Notes under the pieces: generated by a model
Seen by the model: only the letters and a program-made list of their open reading frames with translations
Told to the model about the DNA's origin: nothing
Databases searched by the model: none
Shown here: piece by piece, positions 22,236-34,970 of the stretch
Numbering within the stretch: position 1 is the stretch's first letter
Layout: the number at the start of each line of letters is the position of its first letter
Assembly: GCA_947646735.1 (NCBI GenBank)
Contig: CANTFK010000360.1
Coordinates: forward strand, 1-62,736
Direction: 5' to 3'
DNA length: 62,736 nt
Source of the DNA: Peronospora farinosa
Lineage: Eukaryota; Oomycota; Peronosporomycetes; Peronosporales; Peronosporaceae
Translations under genes and position numbers: made by a program

Positions 22236-22541
22236 CAGGTAAACACTTGGACAAACAAAAACCCATCGTCTAAATCCACCCAAACAACTTGGGACAATTG
22301 GCAAAGGACTTTATCGGGAATAATGAGGTCAAATGTTGGTCGTACTGCGATGCTGATGCCCAAAATTACGATATGACGGTGCAACACCCAAAACAAGACA
22401 AACCAATTGTCTCGGTGCTGCACGGGGTGAGAAAGTGGAGTAGACAGTAAAATTACCCAATAGGACGCTTAGAATACACCCAAATATGAAACACAGAGAC
22501 GGGTTAATAGGGTTGTCTGGTCTGCTACGCTGACTTCTCAC
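22236..22541 (-). other. Possible upstream exon(s) of the pseudokinase gene
   Basis: Minus-strand frames here encode hydrophobic segments (SLCFIFGCILSVLLGNFTV in one frame, WFVLFWVLHRHIVILGISIA in another) that could be transmembrane exons leading into the kinase, as in membrane-bound oomycete TKL kinases. I could not join them in phase with confidence. Confidence 0.3.
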
Positions 22542-22559
22542 GACTTTTTATATTTTAGA

Positions 22560-23372
22560 GTAAAATGTCCTGGTCATCGTAAATAAATTTGTATGGGGGC
22601 GTAAAGACGGTAGAGAAGTCAAGACAAGGCAAGAGGACGCACCTCCTATAGGCTAAAGATTCTGACGGACGTCACCAACTTATGTTGCGAAAAACCGTAT
22701 TGGCAGGTCCAACTGACGCCATGCAAAAAATAAACTTTGTACGTGGTCGACAGTGTCGCCACAGCAGTTGGAATGTGGTACGAGCTACACCGTCAGCTGA
22801 AATCAGCAGCTTCGAGTAGGGTTGGAATCTATCTGTCGCCCGCCACTTGTTGCAAAACCCCTACAACTTTTGTGTTGTATGGTTCGAGGACCAGTCAATG
22901 ATCATGGCCAGGATACGCGATGGTCAGTGGATATCTCGCCTCTGATCAGTGCTAACCGGAGCAGCGATTTTACAGCGCCACTTTGAGTTGCGTTCTCTTT
23001 ACAAAATAATACAGTAGGACTGACGAAAGCCTTCATAATTCAGCAATCGTCTGAATCGACGTGTGTCTGCTGGGAAGACAAGCCTAGCAATTCAGCTGAA
23101 CCAGTGGCTATGGTTGTGACGATGAATGGTGTTCTATACACCTAGCAGACGGGACTTGGGCAATGCTTGTCTTCAAAGACTTTCCATCAGATAAATATTG
23201 TTTGCGACGTCGTCTCCTTAGACGATAGGACCGCTACATAGTACAACATTGACGTACCTTATCCAGTTGTCATTTGTAAAAAATACATGCATTTGATCGA
23301 TCTCTAATCTAGTTTCAACAGCGATCCATCTAATGGTTTTGCAAACCAAAACCCACCTTGTCTAGAACATTG
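22560..23372. other. Intergenic, no gene seen
   Basis: About 0.8 kb of moderately AT-rich sequence with stops in all frames and no repeat or RNA gene that I can recognise. Confidence 0.6.
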
Positions 23373-24386
23373 CTACACGACCATCTCTCTCGATAAAACT
23401 TCTCGAAGTACGTGGTAATGACCACGATAGGAGCAAACTTGTTGTTGCTTCTTGGACCTTTTCACACCGGAACGCTCATGTGCGATCGCCTCAACAAGTT
23501 CGTCCTGCTTGAACGGCTTGTTCTCTAACACGCTTTCAACCAATGCTCGCTGTAGAAGCTGGTAAGAAGAATGTGTCGCGCAACCACCAGAGCACGAGCA
23601 CGTACCGCCGTACTCCACTGGTAAGTTCTCCGCATCAACAAACTCCAGCAACCCGGCAGCAGTCTCGCTCTCCGTCAAAATATTCGTCTTCGCGCGAGTC
23701 GCCTCATTCAAAAGCGGCTTCAAGCCCTTCCATGCCATCCCGAACCATGAAGGTACATTCACGATAAAGATCTTGAACGACCGCTGCGGATAGTGGCGCT
23801 GCATCGCACCCGTGCACCGACGAACAAACTCGAACACCTCACCGCCCATGTCGCGCATGCCGATACCACGCGCGTCTAGCACGATGCACATTTTTTGCGT
23901 CTCGCTCGCAGCACATGCGTCACATGGACAAATCTGATGAGCAGCGTACTTGAGCGCGAACTCCATTGCAAATAAATAGTGGTTAAACAATGTATCGAGA
24001 GTGACGCCAACTTTCTTGAGCTGAGGCATGTTGATGGAGCCTATTTTCTCGAAGTAGAGCGGGTGGCCGAGCTTGTCATGTTTGTGAAGAAATTGCGTGT
24101 AGTTCCTGCACAAGTGCACGGAAAACAGCAAGCGTAGCACACGATAATGTCAATTGCAGGGGTGAAGCGAATAGTGTCGGAGGTTGACGTACATTTTGAT
24201 GTTGTTGTAGTGAGTCTGCGGCGTTGTCAGGATAGAATCGAGTTTCATTTGCTTCCTCCACGCTAATGTGGCTTCATAGCGCTCTGAAGCCTTAGTAACG
24301 TCGCCATTTTCTGCAACTAGGAACGCCGAGGGAACCTCTACTGATGCCCTCTTCTGGGTATTGCTTACGACGTGAGGTATGCTCAT
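23373..24386 (-). CDS. Truncated CRAL-TRIO (Sec14-like) paralogue
   Basis: Exons 24193-24386 and 23373-24105 join in phase 2 (GTACGT...TGTGCAG) and could encode 308 residues: a CRAL-TRIO N-terminal helix region (VPSAFLVAENGDVTKASERY) and the lipid-binding domain. It lacks the N-terminal membrane module and C-terminal PH domain of the full gene next door and ends in an unrelated 30-residue tail. Exon 2 is essentially identical to the neighbour's exon over roughly 630 bases, whereas exon 1 differs at many residues (VTKASERYEATLAWRKQMKL against VTALKRYETTLAWRNEVMAD). This is either a short functional gene or a pseudogene; upstream exons may exist near 24480-24512. Confidence 0.6.
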
Positions 24387-24631
24387 CCGACCTGAATATG
24401 AGACTTTCTAGTAACGATGCAAAGGTTTCATCAGAGGCACGCTGAAAACTGCTACACATGATGACGTACGCACCTCAAGCCGGAACATCCCCGTCCAGTG
24501 AGTTTCACGCATCTTGTTCTGGTCCCGCTCGAGTCTTAAGCTAATTCAACTGTGTGAAAAGACAAACAAAACAGCTTCCGAAGCTTATAAATTTCACATC
24601 TATCCCACTTGGCACCATTGTAATTCTAACG

Positions 24632-27600
24632 TCACTTCGTTGTATCCATCGTCGTCTTCGCAAAACATGTCGACAAGTTGTCGGTCTCTGGACTGGCTTC
24701 CTGCTTTACCCTTAACGAGACAATTGGGGACCGCTCGAGACTTGTTGCCGGCAGCGGTGTCATGAGCTTCAGCTGGTCGATCGCTCCCGAAATTGCTTCC
24801 ACCCAGCTGTGCAGTACGAACGTCGTTGGGGCATAAAGCAGCAGTGAGTGTCCGTTAGCGGCCATCAGTGGCGTGATGATCTCAAAGCTGTTGTTTTGCT
24901 TCGTCGCCTTCTGCACAATCGTGTCGTGAGACAATGACACAATCTGGTAGATCTCTGAGTCCAAAGTTTTGGCAAAGCGTAAGAACTGCGGATGAAGGAT
25001 AAATAGCTGGCGGCGCCAAATCGGGTTGAACTGCTTGTGCCGTAGTGAACGCTTCAGCAAATAGCCTGCTTTTATAACTTCCTCCCCAAAGAACCCAGCT
25101 GGAATGGATCGGCAAAAGCCTCCGTCATCGACACCGTCAAGCATACAGCTTTCCACAGCTCCGCTACTTCCAAACCGAAAAAGGTGATTAAAAACAGCAG
25201 TAGCAGACGACTCGCGCTTGATCGGTCCCGTCCCAGGTGGTAAGGGCGGAAACAATACAGGTATCTCCGTGGCAGATACATCTTCTACATTGCTCGGCCC
25301 GCTATCTCCGGACCGCTCACGTGCGATCGCCTCAACAAGTTCGTCCTGCTTGAACGGCTTGTTCTCTAACACGCTTTCAACCAATGCTCGCTGTAGAAGC
25401 TGGTAAGAAGAATGTGTCGCGCAACCACCAGAGCACGAGCACGTACCGCCGTACTCCACTGGTAAGTTCTCCGCATCAACAAACTCCAGCAACCCGGCAG
25501 CAGTCTCGCTCTCCGTCAAAATATTCGTCTTCGCGCGAGTCGCCTCATTCAAAAGCGGCTTCAAGCCCTTCCATGCCATCCCGAACCATGAAGGTACATT
25601 CACGATAAAGATCTTGAACGACCGCTGCGGATAGTGGCGCTGCATCGCACCCGTGCACCGACGAACAAACTCGAACACCTCACCGCCCATGTCGCGCATG
25701 CCGATACCACGCGCGTCTAGCACGATGCACATTTTTTGCGTCTCGCTCGCAGCACATGCGTCACATGGACAAATCTGATGAGCAGCGTACTTGAGCGCGA
25801 ACTCCATTGCAAATAAATAGTGGTTAAACAATGTATCGAGAGTGACGCCAACTTTCTTGAGCTGAGGCATGTTGATGGAGCCTATTTTCTCGAAGTAGAG
25901 CGGGTGGCCGAGCTTGTCATGTTTGTGAAGAAATTGCGTGTAGTTCCTGCAGAATATACGTAAACGTTAAGCGACATAAACACAAGCAGTTGAGATGATA
26001 AAAAGTGCCCACTTACGCTTTGATTGCATTGTAGTGCGTTTGTGGCATCGACAGAATAGAGTCGGCCATTACCTCGTTTCTCCAGGCCAGTGTGGTCTCG
26101 TAGCGCTTTAATGCCGTAACAGCATCCCCGTTCTCGGCTATCAAGAAAGCCGAAGGCACCGATACCACCAACTGCGCTGACTTTGTCGCACAACCAGTAT
26201 TTTCCAAACGTTCCGATTCAGATGCCTCAAGCGCCAATACGGTGAAGTTCCAGGTACCAAGAAAGTCACGTGAGTGCCGTTTCTCAGTAGCTGCTGGGCT
26301 AATCTGCCGTGCTGTCACCACCGTGCCTGGAAAGAAAACTTCCACTAAGAAGACCACTATTCCAGCAAATAAACCTGTGTACACAGCAGGAAGTACCACC
26401 ATCGAGCCAAATACGTGTGTAAACACCGAAGCTGCAACCAAGTATGCGACGATAATACTACACGAGAGCTTGACAATCTGCCGATACGTGCCGCGCAATG
26501 TGCCACGGAGATCTACCTTCTTTCGGCTCACAGCGCGTGTGGCACGAACAAGAACACGCATAGGGCGCTTTCCGCCGAGCACCAGGCGATAAAACGCAAC
26601 ACCCTCGTGCTTCAGAAATCGCTGGCATGGAACTTGGACTCGCCCATCGTCGGAGAATCGCAGTACTAGAGACATCGAGCGTCGTAAATCTTGCAACAAA
26701 AGTGGACTACCCACCGCTACGTCAGTTCTCGTCGAGACCAACACACGAGGACGAGCACTATGATGCCCAGACTCATCCGTACTCATTTTGTCAATATCAG
26801 CATTGCTACTGCCCGCATCGCTACCGTCAGCATTGCTCTTTTTCTCGTCTAGAATTTGAATTGATTCAATTGTCGATAATTCCTGGCCGTGCATCTCAAA
26901 CAAGATAGTTTTACCACGACCATCGCATCGCAAAAAACCACCTTGAACAGGTGTCGACTCTTGCTGCTTGCTTAAGTGTGTAATCACACGGTTAAACTTG
27001 GATCGTAGTCGATTCGAATCAGCCACGTCAATAATAAGATTCTGGTCGCCATAGTACATCACTTTTCCCATCGTCCGCAACGCCGCCGTTGCTAAATGCA
27101 GCTCCACCTGAGTAGGTTTTCCAAACGTAGTCTCGGTCATATTCTTCGTAGTCTTTGCCAAGTTACTAAAGAACAAGAAATTGTCTTCATCATCGGACGA
27201 TTCCGAGCTGCTATCGTCTCCTTCTGTATTTGTCTGTAATTGGTAGAAAGACAAGTACATTTCTCCCGGTGTATTGGATTCTTTCGGCCCAAAACAGCCA
27301 TTCTTTGTACTAGGACCGACGCCAATCTTGTTGTTCCATACTAGTCCATCTGCATCGACTAGCACGACGACGTCCCCATAACTCACCGGTGTCCCGACCC
27401 CTAATCCACTAAACGATAAAATGACGAACGTCGACGGTTTAAACTGCTTTGCTCCGCATGGAGCAATGGGTGGAATACACGCCAGTTCGTTTTGTTTCTG
27501 CAAATTCTTGGATGCGAGGAACCTCTTGTTGCGTTCAAATGTACCCACGTAACCACCGTCATCTCCCTCTCCCACATATTTACTGCGAGCAAAAAGGCGG

Positions 27601-27986
27601 ATCGTGTCCCCGTAACGTACCGCCACATGCGGTGGTGATGTCTTAGAGACCGCATCAAGCGGCACAGAGCCACGAACAGCTACGTCCTGTGGACGTGAAC
27701 GATAACGCGGCGGAATGGAGGCAGGCACTGGGCGGGTTGCAGCCCGAGAGCGGGCCTCCGATAGCGCGGGTGGATTTTCTATAACACTGCTGGTGCTGTC
27801 GTTGCTAGAGCTGGAACTGCGACGGAAGCCAATGCTGATTCGACCGCGACTGGAGCTACTACTGGTGTTGCTATTGGCGTCGTTTGTTTTGGCCGGACGC
27901 CGACGGGAGCGCAGCGAGACGTCTGAGAAGAGTGTGTTACCATTGGGCGGTGCGGTTACACCCTTTACGGTACTCACTAGTTGCAT
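24632..27986 (-). CDS. CRAL-TRIO and PH domain membrane protein
   Basis: Exons 26017-27986 and 24632-25946 join in phase 2 (GTAAGT...TCTGCAG), giving 1094 residues. The Ser-rich N-terminus is followed by a beta-rich region (residues about 120-430, e.g. VRYGDTIRLFARSKY and VSYGDVVVLVDADGLVWNN) of unknown fold. Two membrane segments sit near 500-550 (SCSIIVAYLVAASVF and VYTGLFAGIVVFLVEVFF). A CRAL-TRIO N-terminal helix domain and the CRAL-TRIO domain (about 605-830; FKIFIVNVPSWFGMAWKGLK) come next, and a PH domain at about 945-1050 (IKAGYLLKRSLRHKQFNPIW to LHSWVEAI). Such architecture suggests lipid exchange or phosphoinositide sensing at a membrane. A partial copy lies directly downstream. Confidence 0.8.
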
Positions 27987-28552
27987 CAGAGTGATGGTCG
28001 TGTCCGCACTACAGATTGTCTTGGTCTGGTACTTTTTGACTTTTTTTCTTACATCAACGTTAATCGTAACGGTTACTGTTCAGCACCGGGACAATTTTGG
28101 CTAGTGCAACTTCTTCATTGAATGATGAACGAAATTAATTGATTAAACAACAATATTATTTTTGTATTCAAAACCTGTTATAATGCATAATAACAAAAAT
28201 TGTACGGTATATTCCCTGATAACGTCCCGAGGTGGGGAATATCTTGCCAGGTGGAGCTTACTAAATCTCTATAATAGCACTCCACAGCAACAAGCGAAAG
28301 CGCATGTAATGTACCTGTTGCTTCAAAGTGCTGATTCTGCAGTAAAGATGGCCATCATTACCATAACGAGCTTTTTTATTATCGAACTCTCTTTATCACG
28401 AAGGAAGGATGCATGTTCAATCAAACAGTCACGTTATCGTATCGATAAAAATCAAGTCATATGTATGAATGGATGACTATGCAGGTCGGGGACCGAGCGA
28501 CTCGTGCTGCTTGGCCAATCAGAGAGCACGCCCGTCCATCAGAATCTCTCTG
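27987..28552. other. Intergenic, no gene seen
   Basis: AT-rich 5' flank of the CRAL-TRIO/PH gene and 3' flank of PP1. No coding frame with recognisable features. Confidence 0.6.
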
Positions 28553-29720
<1,168 letters not shown>

Positions 29721-30952
29721 ACTTTTCACTCTTTCTCTTGCTTCTCTCTGCCTTTCCTTCTGCGGTCTGCGGTTCCGTCAGCGCCGCGAATGTCCAGTCC
29801 TTCCCCCACCCCTGGATGTTTCATCATGAAGCACAACGATTGGATAAATGTATAATAATAAAATACTGATTTGTAGAAAAGGGACGCTAGATTTTGACCA
29901 ATGATGTACTAGCCCAAAGACAGCTATTTACAGTGCCAATGGACCATTATCACTATTTGGTAATAATGGTTATATAACAATGGCTCAGACGATAATGATA
30001 GGAAAAGGCAACGATAGTAGTATCTCGTCAGTTAATTAATGGAATGTATATCCAAGCGAGTGTTTAGTCCAACAGCATTATTGTCATTGGAAAGATGTAC
30101 TGAGAACGAACAATGCAAGTGAGTCGGAGCATTTCATGCAACGATTGCAGTAGCTCATCTTGGTGCAAAATCTTTCTTTCCAGTACACAACGCTGTGTCG
30201 TCATCCTACACCGACCTAAGTCGTTAATGCAATATAATTCATGACCTTAAACAAAACAATGAGAAATTAGCAGTAGCAGCTCCTGGTTTCCTTTCAGCTT
30301 ATCAAGATACATTCACTCTGTAATGCAGGAAGTACCGGTCCAGCAGCTCCCAGCTTGTACAACGTGACGAGCACGTTGACCTCTCTGTCTTTATCACCCT
30401 CTATTGGTAAACACTGTACCATTCTTTCTTCCAGCTACAATATTGTTTCCATATACCTTTCTAATTTTATATCCTATAACATCTTATTTCTCATGACGAG
30501 ACATGTGTATCCTTATTCGACGTGCACACAAGGAGAAAAAAGGGGGACGAGCAAGCAGCTCTTCACTTACTGCCGCTGGCAATCCAGACTGTCACCGCTT
30601 GCAAGTAAACGGACCTGCTTCGCACACCCGTCTTTGTCTCGTAAACACGCATGGTGTACGTCCGTCTTATCCTCTCTCTCTCTCTCTCTCTCTCTCTGTA
30701 GTTCGATACTGACCAGTATACTGCTGTCCCTCTCCGTTTTATCTCTTGCTTCTAATGCTCATTCATAGTAAAGACAAGAAACGAAAACCCTCACGGGACT
30801 TTCCAGCTCATGCTCAAGTACCTGTCGGCAAGATCCATACGAATGAAATGCCTTCCAAGTGCGTTTCTGTCCTACTTTGTTACAGATAAAACGATAGACA
30901 TACAGTGGCTAAAAGAACATCTTATTGCAGAGTACGAGTCGAGTTAAACACG
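29721..30952. other. Long intergenic region with CT run
   Basis: Mostly AT-rich. A (CT)n run at about 30670-30698 is followed by CTGTAG, so it could be the polypyrimidine tract and acceptor of a 5' UTR intron of the PX-AGC kinase gene. Another acceptor-like TTGCAG lies just before the kinase start. No separate gene is supported. Confidence 0.5.
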
Positions 30953-33316
30953 ATGGCACCGTCAGTGCCGCCCATGCGGGATCCGTTCCATATCCTTAAC
31001 GTTGACGACGGACTGTCTCGTACGGGATCCGCCATGTCTGTGGATTCAAGGTCGTCCATGCTGTCAGTAGAGGATTCTTTCCAGTTTTCTGGAGATATGT
31101 CGAAATTGCCAAAGGACCAGCGGCCAGCACAACCGGCTGGTGAACGAGAATATTTTGAACGAATGTGGGCCGAGAATTTTAAAAACTCAGAAGCACAGGT
31201 TCAAAGCACGACGAAATACTTGCCAGTGGGTGCTGCCGGGCGTCTGAACCGCATCAAAGGCTGGTCATTTGCACGAGACTCTGTGTCGCACAAGTTGTAC
31301 GCTGTCTTTCGACTCGAGATCGAGTGCATTGTAAGCGAGAAACAATGGACAATTTATCGCCGTTTCCACGACTTTAAACAGCTCGCGCACCAATTGAAAA
31401 ACGAATCGGTACGGATCTCAGCGGTTCTTACAAAAACTTTGATGCGTTCATTGGACCCAAACTTTCTGCGCAAGCGCCAATTGGAGCTGGACAAGTGGCT
31501 TCGAGAAGTACTGATGCTTATTGGTCTCGAAAACTGCAAGGTTGACACAGACCGCTGCACTGAGTGCTGTGGCAATCGTGGATTCCATGCAAGTGTGCGC
31601 CTTATCCGCCACTTTCTCACACACGAGGCCAATGAGCCACCGATTTTCGAGGAATCGACATCATTGTCGTCCAATTCTCATGCGGTGTCGAATTCGTGTA
31701 ATGGATTCGCGTTTCCGAATTCGAATTCGGGGCGACCGCCACTGTTTAGCACGTCAGAACACAAGACCGATACAGAAGTAATGTCTTATGAGACCAAAGA
31801 AGATAGTCGTAGTTCACACCGAAGGAGAATTCGTGGCGGTTCGGCTGATCAAGTGTCTACAAATCTGTGGAGTGGTAGATTTCGTGTAGACTCTGCTGGT
31901 CCGGGTATTTCTCGTGGTGGTAGAGCGAGGGTTGCCTCGGCTGATCACGGTGGGCCAAAGTCACGTGATGAAAGGCCCCGCGGAAAGTCGCTGCCAAAAG
32001 GGAAACCGGCGGATGACGGTCGAGAGGCACCTTTCAATGCGTCTACAATAGCGGGGCAGCGACGAAGTGTGATCCTTCAGAATATCGAAGATGATGATAA
32101 TGAATTTGACGATGAAGACTGCTCGAGACAGCGAAGTGGTAAGGTGTCGGTAAAGCATTTTGATGTGCTGAGAATGATCGGAAAAGGATCGTTTGGTAAG
32201 GTGCTGCTAGTACGGAAGAAACATTCATCACAGTTGTTTGCTGTCAAAATTCTAAGTAAGCCGGCGATTGTAAAAAAGCAGCAAGTGGAGCACACGCGGA
32301 CCGAGCGTCGCGTTCTGGCTTCCATTTCTCACCCGTTTGTTGTGTGCTTGCACCACGCTTTCCAGACAAAGGACAAACTGTATTTCGTACTCGATTACTG
32401 TCCAGGTGGAGACTTGTTCTTCCATCTTAGTCGATGTGGATGTTTCCCCGAAGCTATGGCGAAGTTTTATGCAGCAGAGATTGTTTTGGCGCTGATCCAT
32501 TTGCACGAGCAGGGTATTGTGTATCGAGATCTTAAACCGGAAAACATTATGCTGGATGTCGATGGTCACGTAAAACTTGCAGATTTTGGATTAGCTAAGG
32601 AAGGTATCACTAGCGAACTCAATGGGACGTACACCATGTGTGGTACGCCCGAGTACTTACCACCCGAAATTCTTAACCGCGGCGGTCATGGTACAGCTGT
32701 GGACTGGTGGAATTTGGGTATGGTGCTTTACGAAATGCTGACTGGACGGCCACCGTGGTATACACAAGACCGACAGGAGCTGTTTAACCGCCTCCGTTGT
32801 GCTGAGCTTGAGTTTCCGCAGGGATTAACGCTGGAGGCTATGCACCTTATTGAAGGCCTGCTCACGCGTGACCCAGCCAAGCGCATGGGTGCTATTGATG
32901 TCCGTGAGATCACCTACCACCCGTTCTTTGCGGACATTGACTGGAACTTGCTTTACAACCGCGAGGTGCAGCCACTGTACCGCCCGTGCCAGTACACCGA
33001 CCCGATTGATGCTGCTAATTTTGAGGAGGAGTTTACAAAGCTACCGCTTGCCCAGGTCGACAGTGCAGGTCTTAGTGTTGCAACAAATGACATGCAAGAA
33101 AAGAGCTGCAACGGTGGAGCTTCTGGTCCGGGTGGCAGAGATTCGGTAGATAAGGTGGCAGGTTATGGAGCAAGCATGCTTAATGGCACCGCTGGCAGTA
33201 CTAGCGTGAGCACAAGCAGCAGCGAGCGCAATAGTACACTACGCAACCTGTCGTACACGTTTGCTGGCTTCACATACGACGGCACCAATCCGTCTCTCCC
33301 GCGATCGCAATCATGA
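30953..33316 (+). CDS. PX-AGC protein kinase (SGK3-like)
   Basis: Single-exon coding region of 787 residues from the ATG at 30953. A PX domain at about 100-225 (QWTIYRRFHDFKQL with the phosphoinositide-binding R-R-F) is followed by a Ser/Arg-rich linker and an AGC kinase domain at about 402-655: GKGSFGKV, FAVKIL, YRDLKPENIMLD, DFGLAKEG, TMCGTPEYLPPEIL. The activation-loop Thr and a C-terminal hydrophobic motif FAGFTYD (about 769-775) are conserved, implying control by PDK1- and TORC2-type kinases. The PX domain would place it on PI3P-bearing endosomes, as with SGK3. Complete catalytic residues indicate an active kinase. Confidence 0.9.
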   Translation: MAPSVPPMRDPFHILNVDDGLSRTGSAMSVDSRSSMLSVEDSFQFSGDMSKLPKDQRPAQPAGEREYFERMWAENFKNSEAQVQSTTKYLPVGAAGRLNRIKGWSFARDSVSHKLYAVFRLEIECIVSEKQWTIYRRFHDFKQLAHQLKNESVRISAVLTKTLMRSLDPNFLRKRQLELDKWLREVLMLIGLENCKVDTDRCTECCGNRGFHASVRLIRHFLTHEANEPPIFEESTSLSSNSHAVSNSCNGFAFPNSNSGRPPLFSTSEHKTDTEVMSYETKEDSRSSHRRRIRGGSADQVSTNLWSGRFRVDSAGPGISRGGRARVASADHGGPKSRDERPRGKSLPKGKPADDGREAPFNASTIAGQRRSVILQNIEDDDNEFDDEDCSRQRSGKVSVKHFDVLRMIGKGSFGKVLLVRKKHSSQLFAVKILSKPAIVKKQQVEHTRTERRVLASISHPFVVCLHHAFQTKDKLYFVLDYCPGGDLFFHLSRCGCFPEAMAKFYAAEIVLALIHLHEQGIVYRDLKPENIMLDVDGHVKLADFGLAKEGITSELNGTYTMCGTPEYLPPEILNRGGHGTAVDWWNLGMVLYEMLTGRPPWYTQDRQELFNRLRCAELEFPQGLTLEAMHLIEGLLTRDPAKRMGAIDVREITYHPFFADIDWNLLYNREVQPLYRPCQYTDPIDAANFEEEFTKLPLAQVDSAGLSVATNDMQEKSCNGGASGPGGRDSVDKVAGYGASMLNGTAGSTSVSTSSSERNSTLRNLSYTFAGFTYDGTNPSLPRSQS

Positions 33317-33531
33317 CGATCGAGTTACAAAATGGCGCAGTCTCAATTGCTTTATGATAACATACCTTATTAATTCAAGAAGCAATTGTCTGACCTACTA
33401 CAATCGACTTGATTTTTTCACGCAACGAGCCAACTTATGCGCAGAGTCAAGAAAGCAAGTACATGGAATCCAACAAGTAGAAGACATTTGTATGTGGATG
33501 GACGACCCTCTGGAAAATGTCAATATTTCAT

Positions 33532-34434
33532 TCAGCTTTCTGAGGCAGCAGCAAACTTGGCGCACTCCACCGTGTTTTTCAACAGCATGGCAATCGTCAT
33601 GGGTCCAATACCACCGGGCACAGGCGTGATGACTGAAACGCGTTCACTGGCTGCTGCAAAGTCAACATCGCCCACTATCTTGTAGCCCTTCTTGCTTGTG
33701 GCGTCGTCCACGTAGTTAATACCACAGTCCACGACCACCGCTCCCTCAGCGAGCCAGTCACCCTTGACGAGCTCTGGTTGGCCAGTACCCACGAACACCA
33801 CCTCTGCACGTCGGACTTTGTCTGCCAGATTTTTAGTCTTTGAGTGGCAGCTGGTCACCGTGGCATTTGCAGCCAGCAGCATGAGTGACAGCGGTCGTCC
33901 GACAAGCTGTCCACGGCCAATAACAATTACGTCCTTACCTTCCAGTTTAACCCCGTTACGACCGAGAATCTCTAGACAGCCCGCGGGTGTGCAGGGTTGC
34001 AACCGAAAGTCCTTCGGTGCTACTTCGTTCTGTTTCTTCATTGGTTCTGCCAACCGTGCAAAATGGTGCGAGTGGAGTCCGTCCGCGTCTTTCAAGGGGC
34101 TGATGGTCTCCAGTAACTCCTCCTCGTGCAGCTGCAAATGCTCAGGCAAAGGCAGCTGGAGAAGAATGCCATGAACATTAGTATTATCATTGAGTAACTG
34201 AATCAGAGCCAGTAGTTCCTCGAATGCAATGGACTCGGACAGTTCGTGCACTTGGGGCGTGATTCCAACACGCGTGCAGGCGTTTTTCTTGAGTCGCACG
34301 TAAGTTTTCGAGTCCGGATTACTGCTGACAAGCAAAAGGGCAAGTGTGGGCGTTACGCTAAGAGTAGATATCAGCTCCTTGAGCTCCGTTTCGATCTCTT
34401 TGCTGCATGTTTTGCCATCTAGAAGTGTCGTCAT
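33532..34434 (-). CDS. folD: Methylenetetrahydrofolate dehydrogenase/cyclohydrolase (FolD)
   Basis: From the ATG at 34434 the protein has 300 residues, the normal size for bifunctional FolD. It interconverts methylene-, methenyl- and formyl-tetrahydrofolate for one-carbon metabolism. The catalytic Y-x-x-x-K is in SKTYVRLKKNAC; VHGILLQLPLP, KDADGLH, QPCTPAGCLEIL, DVIVIGRGQLVGRP (NAD(P)-binding; the usual GRS is GRG), GDVDF and TPVPGGIGPMTIAMLLKN are all present. Start choice: the frame stays open upstream but without ATG or homology. No mitochondrial presequence is evident. A degraded fragment of a related gene lies at 56830-56955. Confidence 0.94.
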   Translation of the reverse strand: MTTLLDGKTCSKEIETELKELISTLSVTPTLALLLVSSNPDSKTYVRLKKNACTRVGITPQVHELSESIAFEELLALIQLLNDNTNVHGILLQLPLPEHLQLHEEELLETISPLKDADGLHSHHFARLAEPMKKQNEVAPKDFRLQPCTPAGCLEILGRNGVKLEGKDVIVIGRGQLVGRPLSLMLLAANATVTSCHSKTKNLADKVRRAEVVFVGTGQPELVKGDWLAEGAVVVDCGINYVDDATSKKGYKIVGDVDFAAASERVSVITPVPGGIGPMTIAMLLKNTVECAKFAAASES

Positions 34435-34970
34435 GGTTTTAATGAATGGTCCGAAACCGTTCGAGTCTTTCAAAAGCTTATTTTTTATATTGGAAGCACA
34501 TTTATGGACAAAGATGACGTCAAAAGCACGGTTGTGATGCGTGAAGACATCTGCGTTACTGGTAAGTTTGACAATTCTAAGGATATCCTCCAAGTCCTCA
34601 CACAGTCAATTTCTTCTATCCAAAGGGTTTCCATGCCTTGTGCATATAACCTCATTGAAACTTATTTTAGTTCCAAGAATGGGATCACTTTTGCAGGTCA
34701 CGAAGAGTTAAAGGCCAAGTTGCGTGGAGATTATAGTGTGATATCTAAGAAAAAAGAAGTAGGTGTTAGCCAGCCACTCGATTGTCTTATTAGATGAGAC
34801 GACATGACTAACATAACCGTAAAACACTACAAGACACACAGTGCACACGCATTTTCTTGATCATACGATCATTTCGGTCTCCCTGGCACAATCTGACACT
34901 GCGGTCGTATCAGGTTGTTAGTTGCGCCCATTGTTGCGTACGACCTTCGGTGTTCCTGACACTCAATTGT

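Noticed and set aside
23543..25608. Two identical 74-codon + strand frames inside the CRAL-TRIO exons
   Set aside because: Antisense shadows of the duplicated exon; their identity simply reflects identity of the coding strand.
34504..34797. 98-codon + strand frame (starting MDKDDVKSTV) between FolD and the next gene
   Set aside because: It overlaps the FolD 5' flank, has no recognisable motif, and a GTAAGT...TTTTAG join does not keep a sensible frame. Possible but not supportable.
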